From the NCBI GenBank assembly GCA_963710615.1, contig CAVQBF010000027.1, positions 186,001 to 250,000 on the forward strand: DNA of 64,000 nucleotides. Reading direction: 5' to 3'. Positions 8,964 to 17,734 of this stretch are shown here, in pieces (position 1 is the stretch's first letter; the number at the start of each line of letters is the position of its first letter). Source of the DNA: GCA-2746605 sp963710615. GTDB taxonomy: Bacteria > Bacteroidota > Ignavibacteria > Ignavibacteriales > Melioribacteraceae. The notes under the pieces were generated by a model. The model was not told the origin of the DNA and ran no database searches. It saw nothing but the letters and a program-made list of their open reading frames with translations. A program made the position numbers and the translations under genes.

Positions 8964-11051
8964 TTAATTTTTGTGGGATTTCCACTTTATTAAAACTAAT
9001 GTTATATCATCATGTTGATAACTATTTTTAGAAAATGTTGTAATCGATTTCATAATCTCATTAGAAATTTCATCAACAGTTAGGTTTGCATTGTTTTTAA
9101 TTATTTCTTCAAGTCGTTCATAACCAAACTCTTCCATATTCTCATTTACTGATTCATTAATTCCATCTGTAAACAATGTTATAATATCGTTATTATTTAG
9201 CTTAATTTCCATTTCTTTTATTGATTCTTCAAATCGGCTACTATAGTCTAATCCAAGACCAATTCCTGTTGGAACATATCGCTCAACATTTTCGTTGTGG
9301 TAATAGAGCAATGGAGAATGACCTGCTCTAGCAAAATTAAATGTTTCATTTTTAAAATCAATTATTCCATAAATTGCCGTTACAAAACTTTTTCTGGTAA
9401 TACTGTCTTCTAAAATAGAATTAGCCATAATTAACAAATCTTTTGGATTTTCATAGAGTCTTGCTAAAGTTGAAAATATCCCTTTAACTTCTGCCATAAT
9501 AAATGCAGCTTCAATTCCTTTTCCTGAAACATCAGCAATTACTATACCTAAACGTGATTCATCTATTTTGAAGAAATCATAATAATCTCCACCTACTTCA
9601 AAGGCAGGGACAAATAAAGATGTAATTTCAAATTTATCATAACGTGGATTTTTTTGCGGAAGAATTTTATACTGCACTGCTCTGGCGACATCAAGTTCTT
9701 TTTCCAACCTTTCTTTCTCTAAAGATTCTTCTAGTAATTTCGCATTTTCTAGTGCAACTGCAGCAAAGCCAGCAAATGTTCCAACAGGTTTACTATCTTC
9801 TTCCTCATAAATTCTGCTGGTTTTTCTTGCAGCAAATAAAAAACCTCTGTTGCAGTTATGAACAGTTAATGGTGCAGAAACCAATGATTTAACAGACTTT
9901 GGAAGTTTATGTTTTTTATCAAAAATTTCTAAATCAATTACCTTAACTTCGGAATCAGAAAGGATTTTATTTTTAATTAAGAATTCTGTTAGAATATTTG
10001 CATCAATAATTCCCAATCCTATAATAGATTGGAGATTAGTTTTTTTATCCTCATTTATTGCTATCCATGCGGCATCAGAATTGCTTACCTTAATTGTAGT
10101 ATTTGTTATTGTTTCGGATAGCTCTTCAAAATCGAAAACTTGGTTCATTAATTTTCCCAAGTCTTTTACAGATGTTAGTTCTTCAGATTTTCTATCAATT
10201 GCTTCAGCAGTTGGTAAATGAAATAACGTAGTGAAAAATATTATCGTAAAATAAATTGCCCCATATACCATAACCAAACTCAATAATGTTTCCATCGCCG
10301 GAGAAAAATTTCTGATTAGTACAAATTCATCCGACATTAAAGTTGAAAAATTTATCCACGATAAAACAGAAAGAACAATTGAGATGGCAAGTAATGCTAA
10401 TTTTTGTTTTTTATTCAGAAAGGCAATCCATGCTACTCTTAAAGAGTTAATTAAAATTAAACCAATTGTAATTACGTAAAATGAATTGTAAACAAAATCA
10501 TTTCCCGAATCTAAGTTAACTTGAAAATCTTCAACAACTTGCAATGGTGATAAAAAGGATGAGGCAAGTGAAGTTAAAATAAAGAACACTACCATTGTAT
10601 TAAAGTATAGACTTGGATCTTTTTTCTGGCGGTGAAAGCAAAGATTTTTATAAACGGAAAATATATATGCAAGTGAGCCAATAAATACAAATACAATAAT
10701 TGTGGAAAAGAGAACGTAAATTATATTGGAACTTGTAATTGAATTTTGAGTTTCGTTAAATAACCAAGAAGATATTGATATTATAAAAAATACGAGTGCA
10801 TTTAAAATACCCGTATTTATTACAAGTGAAAGTGGTTTACTTAGCCTTGGATTAATGAATTCTGATACATATCGAACCCAAGCAAATACAGAAATAAAAA
10901 TTAAAAGTTCGTTAATAATTAAATAAAGGAAAGTTGTATTTATTGGAAATATAATTTTGTAAATAAACAAAATAACAGAGATGAAAATGGCATTCTCTAG
11001 CTTTTTGCTATTTGTTACTTTAAGTAAATCAGCTTTCAAATCAATTTCCAA
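8964..11051 (-). CDS. Membrane GAF-SpoIIE (RsbU-type) serine phosphatase
   Basis: This 695-residue protein has about eight predicted membrane helices in its first 280 residues, a short linker helix, a GAF-like domain (about 290-440), a coiled linker (ESLEKERLEKELDVARAVQ) and a C-terminal SpoIIE/PP2C domain (about 460-695). Metal-site motifs are intact: GGDYYD at about 487-492, ADVSGKG, FTDGINES and HDDITLVLIKW. It should dephosphorylate the STAS protein encoded immediately downstream, restarting the partner switch when the membrane or GAF region senses its signal. It is the first gene of the five-gene minus-strand operon, 85 bases downstream of the ECF sigma gene. Unlike the phosphatase at 3904-6468 it has no PDZ-like insert. 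Confidence 0.9.
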   Translation of the reverse strand: MEIDLKADLLKVTNSKKLENAIFISVILFIYKIIFPINTTFLYLIINELLIFISVFAWVRYVSEFINPRLSKPLSLVINTGILNALVFFIISISSWLFNETQNSITSSNIIYVLFSTIIVFVFIGSLAYIFSVYKNLCFHRQKKDPSLYFNTMVVFFILTSLASSFLSPLQVVEDFQVNLDSGNDFVYNSFYVITIGLILINSLRVAWIAFLNKKQKLALLAISIVLSVLSWINFSTLMSDEFVLIRNFSPAMETLLSLVMVYGAIYFTIIFFTTLFHLPTAEAIDRKSEELTSVKDLGKLMNQVFDFEELSETITNTTIKVSNSDAAWIAINEDKKTNLQSIIGLGIIDANILTEFLIKNKILSDSEVKVIDLEIFDKKHKLPKSVKSLVSAPLTVHNCNRGFLFAARKTSRIYEEEDSKPVGTFAGFAAVALENAKLLEESLEKERLEKELDVARAVQYKILPQKNPRYDKFEITSLFVPAFEVGGDYYDFFKIDESRLGIVIADVSGKGIEAAFIMAEVKGIFSTLARLYENPKDLLIMANSILEDSITRKSFVTAIYGIIDFKNETFNFARAGHSPLLYYHNENVERYVPTGIGLGLDYSSRFEESIKEMEIKLNNNDIITLFTDGINESVNENMEEFGYERLEEIIKNNANLTVDEISNEIMKSITTFSKNSYQHDDITLVLIKWKSHKN

Positions 11052-11136
11052 ATAATCGTTTTATGACCACAAGTTTTTGTTTGGTTTAATAATTAAAATT
11101 TATTGAGAATTAAACAGTGCAAAAATCTGATATTAA

Positions 11137-11724
11137 TTATCCATTCAATTCTTGCTGATATGGTTCAAGAATGATTTTTAGACTTTCACGTGCCCTAAAA
11201 ATTCTTGACTTTACTGTTCCAACTTCACATTCAAGTTGGTCAGCTATTTCTTGGTAACTAAAACCTTTTATATCTCTAAGAACTAATGGAGTTTTTAATT
11301 TCTCTGGTAATTTAGCAATTGCTTTTCTAACCAGATTGGGTATATCAATATTATCCGCATTAGTTCTTCCGCCTCGTTCAAAATCAGAATCTTTTATAGA
11401 AACGAAAATACTGCGTACTCTCTTCTTTCTTAAGTAGTCTCTACATTTATTGACTGTTATTCGATAAAGCCATGTTGTAAATTTGGATTCAAATCTAAAT
11501 TCAGCAAGTTTGTGATATACACTAATAAAAACATCTTGAGAAATATCATCAACATAATCAACATCACCGAGAGTTAAAAAAACTAAATTCCTTACTTTTT
11601 CTTTATGTTTTTGAACTAGTTCAGTAAAGGCCTCTTCCTTGCCTTCTTTAAACTTTTCAATAAGCAAAAAATCTTCGTCTTTCTGATTTTCTTCGCTAGT
11701 GATGTTATTTTCTGTATAATCCAC
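11137..11724 (-). CDS. ECF-family RNA polymerase sigma factor
   Basis: This 195-residue protein has sigma region 2 at about residues 30-105 (DDISQDVFISVYHKL for the core-binding and -10 part, then FTTWLYRITVNKCRDYLRKK). Sigma region 4 lies at about 135-185, with the helix-turn-helix FSYQEIADQLECEVGTVKSR. There is no region 1 or 3, which defines the ECF group. No zinc-finger anti-sigma gene lies next to it, although ECF genes commonly have one. Instead a partner-switching operon begins 85 bases downstream on the same strand, so regulation through that system is possible but inferred only from position. Confidence 0.93.
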   Translation of the reverse strand: MDYTENNITSEENQKDEDFLLIEKFKEGKEEAFTELVQKHKEKVRNLVFLTLGDVDYVDDISQDVFISVYHKLAEFRFESKFTTWLYRITVNKCRDYLRKKRVRSIFVSIKDSDFERGGRTNADNIDIPNLVRKAIAKLPEKLKTPLVLRDIKGFSYQEIADQLECEVGTVKSRIFRARESLKIILEPYQQELNG

Positions 11725-11991
11725 TTTTTAGACGGCTTTGATTAAGATATGTTCCTAATAGAAATTTAAGTATGAGACTAAATATATAAAAATTAGTAAT
11801 TACTTTATTTGTTTATTTGATTAAAATCCCATTTTAAACCACGTATTTATTAGGAAGGTATTCAACAGCATCCATTTAAAATTACCAGAAAAGTTTTGCC
11901 AAAAATATGATATAGAAAATAATTTTAATTATCTTTCCTTGATTTAGAAATTAGATATATTTAATTTGCCAATAAACAATTGGGAGCAAAC

Positions 11992-12330
11992 ATGAGAATA
12001 AAAACATCCGAAAAATATTCAGCAGTTGTAATTGAGCTAAAAGGCAACGTCATAGGCGGACCAGATTCCGAAGAGTTCAGTAAGCTTTTACATAAATTCG
12101 TTGACGAAGGCAAAAAAAACGTTGTCGTTGATTTAGGAAGCGTTAAATTTATGAATAGCTCCGGATTAGGTATGTTAATAAGTGGTTTTACAACTATGAA
12201 AAATGGTGGTGGGTCTCTCAAACTTTCTAATGCTACCGAAAAAATAAACAGCTTATTAGTGATTACTAAACTTATTACAATATTTGAAAACTTCGATTCT
12301 GTTGATAAAGCTGTGGAGAGTTTCGAATAG
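11992..12330 (+). CDS. Orphan STAS-domain anti-sigma factor antagonist
   Basis: This is a 112-residue single STAS domain with the phosphorylation loop KFMNSSGLGMLI; Ser56 is the expected phosphoacceptor. I chose the ATG at 11992 over an in-frame TTG at 11980 because GGGAG lies at 11982-11986, a good Shine-Dalgarno distance, and the family normally begins at this point (MRIKTSEKYSAVVIELKG). No kinase or phosphatase gene accompanies it on this strand, but the divergent partner-switching operon is close. It might compete for the same RsbW-like kinase or serve a distant one. A hairpin follows the gene. Confidence 0.9.
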   Translation: MRIKTSEKYSAVVIELKGNVIGGPDSEEFSKLLHKFVDEGKKNVVVDLGSVKFMNSSGLGMLISGFTTMKNGGGSLKLSNATEKINSLLVITKLITIFENFDSVDKAVESFE

Positions 12331-12364
12331 TTCAAGGTTCTTAAAGTTTTAATAGTATTTTAGG

Positions 12365-12404
12365 AAGACTCAAAAAAGGTTTGCTATTAACTTCTTTGAG
12401 TCTT
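12365..12404 (+). terminator. Probable terminator hairpin after the orphan STAS gene
   Basis: Arms AAGACTCAAA (12365-12374) and TTTGAGTCTT (12395-12404) are a perfect 10-base inverted repeat around a 20-base loop. The T-tract after it is short and broken, so termination is likely but not certain. Confidence 0.55.
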
Positions 12405-12499
12405 TATACATTAAATTGCAGCAAATCTTAAATTTAAAATTCAATTGATTTTTTATTTAACCCATTCTAAATCTTAATCATTATCAATTTAGGGAAATA

Positions 12500-13768
12500 A
12501 TGAGTGTAACAATAATAGTTGGAAGTCAATGGGGTGACGAAGGCAAAGGTAAAATTGTTGATTTGCTCAGTTCCAAAGTTGATATTGTCGCAAGATACCA
12601 AGGTGGCGCAAATGCCGGACACACAATTCAAATTGGTGATAAACAGTATATTTTTCATCTCATTCCTTCAGGTATATTGCATGATCAAGTAATTTGTGTA
12701 ATTGGTAATGGCGTTGTTATTGAACCGGAAGCATTGCTAGATGAAATTGAAATGTTAGAAAAAAATGGCATTAACATTAAGGGTCGTTTATTTATTAGTC
12801 ATAATGCTCACTTAATTATGCCTTACCATAAATTGCTCGATTCTATTAATGAAAAAGGAACTCAAAAAATTGGAACAACCGGAAGAGGAATAGGACCATG
12901 CTATATTGATAAGTATGCAAGAAGAGGGATAAGAATTGCCGATTTATTGAATAAAACGACACTAAAAGAAAAGATCAGAAAAAATTTAGAAGAGAAAAAC
13001 AATCTATTAAAAAAAGTTTATGATCATGCAGCGCTTAATGTGGATGAAATAATTGATGAGTGCATTAGATTTGATGAAAAAATTGATTCGTATATCACTG
13101 ACACTTCAGCATTTTTAAATGATGCAATACAGCAAAAGAAATCAATTTTACTCGAAGGTGCTCAAGGTGCACTATTAGATGTTGACCATGGAACTTATCC
13201 ATATGTCACCTCATCAAACCCCACCTCCGGGGGAGCTTGCACTGGAACTGGTATTCCGCCAACAAAAATTTCTAATGTAATTGGTATTGTTAAAGCTTAC
13301 ACTACTCGCGTTGGTTTAGGACCTTTCCCTACTGAACTTTTTAACGAAGATGGTGAAAAGCTTGGCAGAATTGGAGCAGAATTTGGAGCAACAACCGGCA
13401 GACCAAGAAGATGCGGTTGGTTTGATGCCTTTTTAGTTGACTACTCAAGAAAAATAAATGGAATCGATGGAGCAGTAATTACTAAACTTGATGTTCTTGG
13501 TTATTTTGATGAAATACAAGTCTGCATTGGTTATGAAATAAACGGTAAGAAATTAAAATACTTCCCAACTTCTGAGGCTGAATTAAATGCTGCAAAGCCG
13601 GTTTATGAAACTTTAAAGGGATGGAATTCGGATATATCAAACGTTAGAAATTACGATGAACTGCCTCATGAAGCCAAAGATTATTTAGCGTTTATTTCCA
13701 TTAAATCCGGCGTCGAAATAAAATATATTTCCGTTGGTCCCAAAAGGTCGCAAACCATTGAGCTATAG
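12500..13768 (+). CDS. purA: Adenylosuccinate synthetase
   Basis: This 422-residue enzyme condenses IMP with aspartate at the expense of GTP, the first step from IMP to AMP. The N-terminal GSQWGDEGKGK loop (residues 8-18) carries catalytic Asp13, and His41 in NAGHT sits at the position conserved in the Escherichia coli enzyme. Further signatures are the GTTGRGIGPCYIDK segment, EGAQGALLDVDHGTYP and TGRPRRCGWFDA. Length is normal for the family. The ATG at 12500 is preceded by AGGGAA. It is a single gene with about 160 bases on each side. Confidence 0.97.
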   Translation: MSVTIIVGSQWGDEGKGKIVDLLSSKVDIVARYQGGANAGHTIQIGDKQYIFHLIPSGILHDQVICVIGNGVVIEPEALLDEIEMLEKNGINIKGRLFISHNAHLIMPYHKLLDSINEKGTQKIGTTGRGIGPCYIDKYARRGIRIADLLNKTTLKEKIRKNLEEKNNLLKKVYDHAALNVDEIIDECIRFDEKIDSYITDTSAFLNDAIQQKKSILLEGAQGALLDVDHGTYPYVTSSNPTSGGACTGTGIPPTKISNVIGIVKAYTTRVGLGPFPTELFNEDGEKLGRIGAEFGATTGRPRRCGWFDAFLVDYSRKINGIDGAVITKLDVLGYFDEIQVCIGYEINGKKLKYFPTSEAELNAAKPVYETLKGWNSDISNVRNYDELPHEAKDYLAFISIKSGVEIKYISVGPKRSQTIEL

Positions 13769-13924
13769 TCTAAAGACAGATCAAAATCTTCGTAAATAAT
13801 AACTAAAGAGAGAAGACTTCTTTACCAATTCTTGTTTGTAATATTACCTTTATTAACTAATACATATTTAGTAATTTTCATCAATTTATTCTAAACTAAA
13901 ATTAATCTACTTTATTTAACTTTT

Positions 13925-15106
13925 ATGAATATTAAACTTATACTACTAATATTGGCAATTATAATTACTGCTGGAACATTCTACTATACTCAAAATTTAG
14001 TAAATGATTTGCAAGAGAGTGAAAGGGAAATTGTTGAATTATATGCTAACAGCTTAGAGTTTATTGCTAGCTCAACTACAAACAATAACGAAGATTTTAC
14101 ATTTGTATTTGAAAATATTATTAAAAGAATAAATTTCCCTCTCATTCTTACAGATGCAGATAGCAATCCGATGAGCTACAGTGTTGGGAGAAGCATTAAA
14201 AATGTGGAAATAGATTCTAACTTGACTTCTACTGAGATTGATTTATTTTTAAAGAGAAAAATCACAGAATTAAAAGAAGTACATGAGCCTATTGATGTAA
14301 AATATAATGAACAGATATTTAATAAAATCTATTTTGGCAATTCAGATACAATACAGCAATTAAAATATTATCCATTTCTACAAGTTCTATTTGCGTTTTT
14401 CTTTTTAGCAATAGCATATACAAGTTTTAGCTACCTTAAAAAAACTGAACAAAGTAATATTTGGGTTGGGATGGCAAAAGAAATTGCACATCAGCTAGGA
14501 ACCCCTATTTCAAGTTTAATGGGCTGGACAGAATTGCTAAAAATGAAACTTACACAACCGGAAGAAGTTTTTAATGTAGCCAATGAAATGGAGAGCGACT
14601 TAAATAGATTAAACAAAATTACAAATCGTTTCTCTAAAATTGGATCGAAACCAAGTTTAAAGGAATACGATTTGGCAGATGTGATTTATAGTGTAACTAA
14701 ATATTTTGAAAAAAGACTGCCGCAAACCGGCAAAAATGTTGAACTAATTGTACCTAACCTAAAATCGATGAAACTTAAGTTAAATCCGGAACTTTTTGAA
14801 TGGGTAATTGAAAACCTAATTAAAAATTCGATAGATGCAATTGGAAGCGAGAAAGGCAAAATCTTAGTTTCTTTGCAAAATAATATTGAAACAGTTGATA
14901 TTGAGATAACCGATGATGGTAAAGGTATCAATCCTAAAGATAGAAAAAACGTTTTTAAACCTGGCTTCAGTACTAAAAGTCGCGGCTGGGGACTCGGGTT
15001 AAGTTTATCAAAAAGAATAATTGAGGATTATCATAAAGGGAAATTAATATTGAAAAGCTCAATCCCGTTTAAAGGTACTACTTTTTTAATTAGTTTAAAT
15101 AAATAG
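13925..15106 (+). CDS. Membrane sensor histidine kinase, orphan
   Basis: This 393-residue protein has an N-terminal membrane helix (about 4-22), an extracytoplasmic segment of about 130 residues and a second helix (about 153-170). A HisKA dimerisation domain carries the phosphoacceptor His189 in IAHQLGTPISSLMGW. The HATPase_c domain (about 285-390) shows the N-box ENLIKNSIDAI, the G1 box DDGKGI and the G2 box GWGLGLSLSKRII. No response regulator is encoded nearby, so the partner must lie elsewhere. Ten bases separate it from the deaminase gene downstream, so they may be co-transcribed. What it senses cannot be told from the sequence. Confidence 0.92.
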   Translation: MNIKLILLILAIIITAGTFYYTQNLVNDLQESEREIVELYANSLEFIASSTTNNNEDFTFVFENIIKRINFPLILTDADSNPMSYSVGRSIKNVEIDSNLTSTEIDLFLKRKITELKEVHEPIDVKYNEQIFNKIYFGNSDTIQQLKYYPFLQVLFAFFFLAIAYTSFSYLKKTEQSNIWVGMAKEIAHQLGTPISSLMGWTELLKMKLTQPEEVFNVANEMESDLNRLNKITNRFSKIGSKPSLKEYDLADVIYSVTKYFEKRLPQTGKNVELIVPNLKSMKLKLNPELFEWVIENLIKNSIDAIGSEKGKILVSLQNNIETVDIEITDDGKGINPKDRKNVFKPGFSTKSRGWGLGLSLSKRIIEDYHKGKLILKSSIPFKGTTFLISLNK

Positions 15107-15127
15107 TAAAAATGTATGGAGAATGAT

Positions 15128-15622
15128 ATGAGTAATAGTCGTCCTAAATGGGATGAATACTTTTTAAAACTCGCAATGTTGGTATCCGAAAGAGCCACTT
15201 GTCCAAGAATGCACTGTGGCTGCGTGCTTGTTAGAGATAAAAGAATATTATCAACCGGATATAATGGATCTATTCCAGGTGATGGACATTGTGAAGATGA
15301 AGGATGTATGATTGTTGATAATCACTGCGTTCGTACAATTCATGCTGAAATGAATGCAATTCTTCAATGCTCCATTCACGGAGTAAGCACTCAAAATGCT
15401 ACGGCATATATCACCAATATGCCATGTACAAATTGTGCTAAAGCCTTAATTGCTGCCGGCATTAAGGAAATAGTAATTTTTTCCGATTATCATGATACAA
15501 AAGCCGAAGAATTTTTTGCAAAAGGAAATGTAAAAATTTCACGTCTGCAAATTCCTGGAACTTCTATTAATTATAATCTTAAGAATTACTCATCGGCAAA
15601 AGAAATCAAAAGTGAGACGTAA
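15128..15622 (+). CDS. dCMP deaminase family protein (ComEB-like)
   Basis: This zinc-dependent deaminase of about 164 residues probably converts dCMP to dUMP for thymidylate synthesis. Zinc ligands are seen in HAEMNAI (His with catalytic Glu) and PCTNCA (two Cys). Extra conserved Cys residues and the segment STGYNGSIPGDGHCEDEGC are typical of the ComEB/dCMP deaminase branch. An ATG at 15116 is also in frame and would add four residues; I prefer 15128 because GGAG at 15118-15121 is well placed for it and the family usually starts close to RPKWDEYF. It is followed directly by ppk, whose ATG begins at the next base after its stop. Confidence 0.92.
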   Translation: MSNSRPKWDEYFLKLAMLVSERATCPRMHCGCVLVRDKRILSTGYNGSIPGDGHCEDEGCMIVDNHCVRTIHAEMNAILQCSIHGVSTQNATAYITNMPCTNCAKALIAAGIKEIVIFSDYHDTKAEEFFAKGNVKISRLQIPGTSINYNLKNYSSAKEIKSET

Positions 15623-17734
15623 ATGATTACATCTGATGATTATGAAAAATACTTAGTACCAGAAAATTTTTTCAATCGTGACTTAAGCTGGGTTGAGTTT
15701 AATAAAAGAGTTCTGGAAGAAGCATTAAATCCAGAATTGCCTTTATTGGATAGGATAAAATTTGTTTCAATATTTTTCCTTAATCTTGATGAATTTTACA
15801 TGATACGCGTCTCGGGACTTAAAGAACAGATTAGAGCAAATATTATTAAATCAGCTCTTGACGGGCTATCCCCTTTTGAAGAATTGAGAGCAATTGAAAA
15901 ACAAGTGAAAAAAATGTTGGCCACTGTTGATGATTTATGGAATAAAACGATTTTACCTGAACTAAAAACAAACAAAATTGTAATCTCAAAAATTGGTGAA
16001 TTAACTCAGCTTGAGCAAGATGCTCTTCGTGAATATTTTCACAAAGAAATCTTTCCGGTTCTAACTCCACTAGCTTTCGATCCGGGTAGACCCTTCCCAT
16101 ATATATCAAATTTAAGTTTAAGTTTTGCGATTTTAATTTCCAAAGCAGATAATGAAAAACATTTTGCGCGAGTGAAAATACCGAAAATTCTTCCTCGGTT
16201 ACTTCGTGTAGACAAAATATTGAACCCAAATAAAGTAAGAAAAAATGGGAAACTCTCCGCCAAATTTATTTGGTTAGAAGATTTAATTGAACAAAATCTT
16301 TCTTACCTTTTTCCTGGCGTAAATGTTGAGAGCGCTCATTTATTTAGAATTACTCGTAATACTGATCTAGGTATTCAAGAGGATGAAGCGGATGATTTAC
16401 TTGAGGTAATTGAGGAAAATATTAAGCAGAGAAAATTTGGTTCGGTTGTACGATTAGAGGTTGAAAAAAATATGCCCGAGTTTATGCTTGAAACGCTCTC
16501 TGAAAATTTGGGAATAAAACCGAAAGATATTCATATAATTGAAGGGAATCTTGGATTAAGTGATTTGATGGAACTGTATGATCTGCCCTTCCATCACCTA
16601 AAAGAAATTCCCTATCAAGCTAAAACATTTCCAAATTTTGAGGATAATGAAAATATATTTTCATTAATCAATAAAAAAGACATAATACTACATCATCCTT
16701 ACGATTCTTTCACACCGGTAATCGACTTTATTAAACAGGCATCGCAAGACCCTGATGTACTTGCAATAAAACAAACATTATATCGAGTTGGTTCAAACTC
16801 ACCAATTGTTAAGTATTTAATAGAAGCCGCTGAGAGAAGAAAACAAGTAGCAGTATTAGTTGAACTTAAAGCTCGCTTTGATGAGGAAAACAATATATTC
16901 TGGGCAAGAGAACTAGAGAAAGCAGGTGTTCATGTGGTTTATGGTTTAATTGGGTTAAAGACTCACTCAAAAATGACTATGGTTGTTAGAAAAGAATCTG
17001 AAGGTGTTAAAAGATACGTTCACCTTGGTACCGGAAATTATAATCCATCAACAGCCAAGCTTTATACTGATTTAGGTTTATTTACTGCAAATAAAAATAT
17101 ATGTGATGATGTTTCTCAAATCTTCAACTATTTAACGGGCTACTCAGAAATAAAAGAATTTAAGGAACTAATTGTTTCACCAATAAATACACGTTCAAGT
17201 TTTTTAGAACTGATTGAAAGAGAAATTGAGCATAAAAAAAATGGTAAAAAAGCTCATCTTATTTTTAAATTTAACTCCCTAGTAGATCCTGTATTAATTG
17301 CAGCATTATATGAAGCTTCAAACAATGGAGTTAATATTGATCTAATTGTAAGAGGTATCTGCTGTCTAAAACCAAAAGTGAAAGGGTTAAGTGAGAATAT
17401 AACAGTAAAAAGTATCGTTGGAAGATATTTAGAACATAGCCGAATTTATTATTTTTATAATAATGGTGAGGAAGAGGTTTATTTAAGTAGTGCAGATTTA
17501 ATGCCTAGAAATCTTGATAGAAGAGTTGAAGCCACCTTCCCAATTTTAGATAAAAATTTAAAGAATGTAATCATTAATAATATATTAAAAATTTACTTAC
17601 AAGATAATACTCAAGCTAGATTCTTAAATGAGAATGGGGAATATTATAGATTAAAAGCAAACGACGAAGAACCTAGAATTTGTGTCCAAGAATATTTAAT
17701 GAAGAATGTTGTACTAACAAAAGATTTAAGTTAA
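15623..17734 (+). CDS. ppk: Polyphosphate kinase 1
   Basis: This 703-residue enzyme reversibly polymerises the gamma-phosphate of ATP into inorganic polyphosphate. The order is the PPK1 N domain (FFNRDLSWVEFNKRVLEEA at about 17-35), a middle domain, and two phospholipase-D-like C domains. The autophosphorylated histidine is His448 in GLKTHSKMTMVVRKE; the second His lies near GRYLEHSRIYYF. The segment YVHLGTGNYN is another PPK1 signature. The gene abuts the deaminase stop. Its TAA overlaps the stop of the convergent feoB permease gene in a shared TTAA. Confidence 0.97.
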   Translation: MITSDDYEKYLVPENFFNRDLSWVEFNKRVLEEALNPELPLLDRIKFVSIFFLNLDEFYMIRVSGLKEQIRANIIKSALDGLSPFEELRAIEKQVKKMLATVDDLWNKTILPELKTNKIVISKIGELTQLEQDALREYFHKEIFPVLTPLAFDPGRPFPYISNLSLSFAILISKADNEKHFARVKIPKILPRLLRVDKILNPNKVRKNGKLSAKFIWLEDLIEQNLSYLFPGVNVESAHLFRITRNTDLGIQEDEADDLLEVIEENIKQRKFGSVVRLEVEKNMPEFMLETLSENLGIKPKDIHIIEGNLGLSDLMELYDLPFHHLKEIPYQAKTFPNFEDNENIFSLINKKDIILHHPYDSFTPVIDFIKQASQDPDVLAIKQTLYRVGSNSPIVKYLIEAAERRKQVAVLVELKARFDEENNIFWARELEKAGVHVVYGLIGLKTHSKMTMVVRKESEGVKRYVHLGTGNYNPSTAKLYTDLGLFTANKNICDDVSQIFNYLTGYSEIKEFKELIVSPINTRSSFLELIEREIEHKKNGKKAHLIFKFNSLVDPVLIAALYEASNNGVNIDLIVRGICCLKPKVKGLSENITVKSIVGRYLEHSRIYYFYNNGEEEVYLSSADLMPRNLDRRVEATFPILDKNLKNVIINNILKIYLQDNTQARFLNENGEYYRLKANDEEPRICVQEYLMKNVVLTKDLS

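Noticed and set aside
11980..11991. TTG at 11980 as the start of the orphan STAS gene
   Set aside because: The TTG overlaps the GGGAG Shine-Dalgarno site that serves the ATG at 11992.
15846..16229. Minus-strand ORF of 127 codons inside ppk
   Set aside because: It overlaps the conserved PPK1 middle domain and has a composition unlike real genes here.
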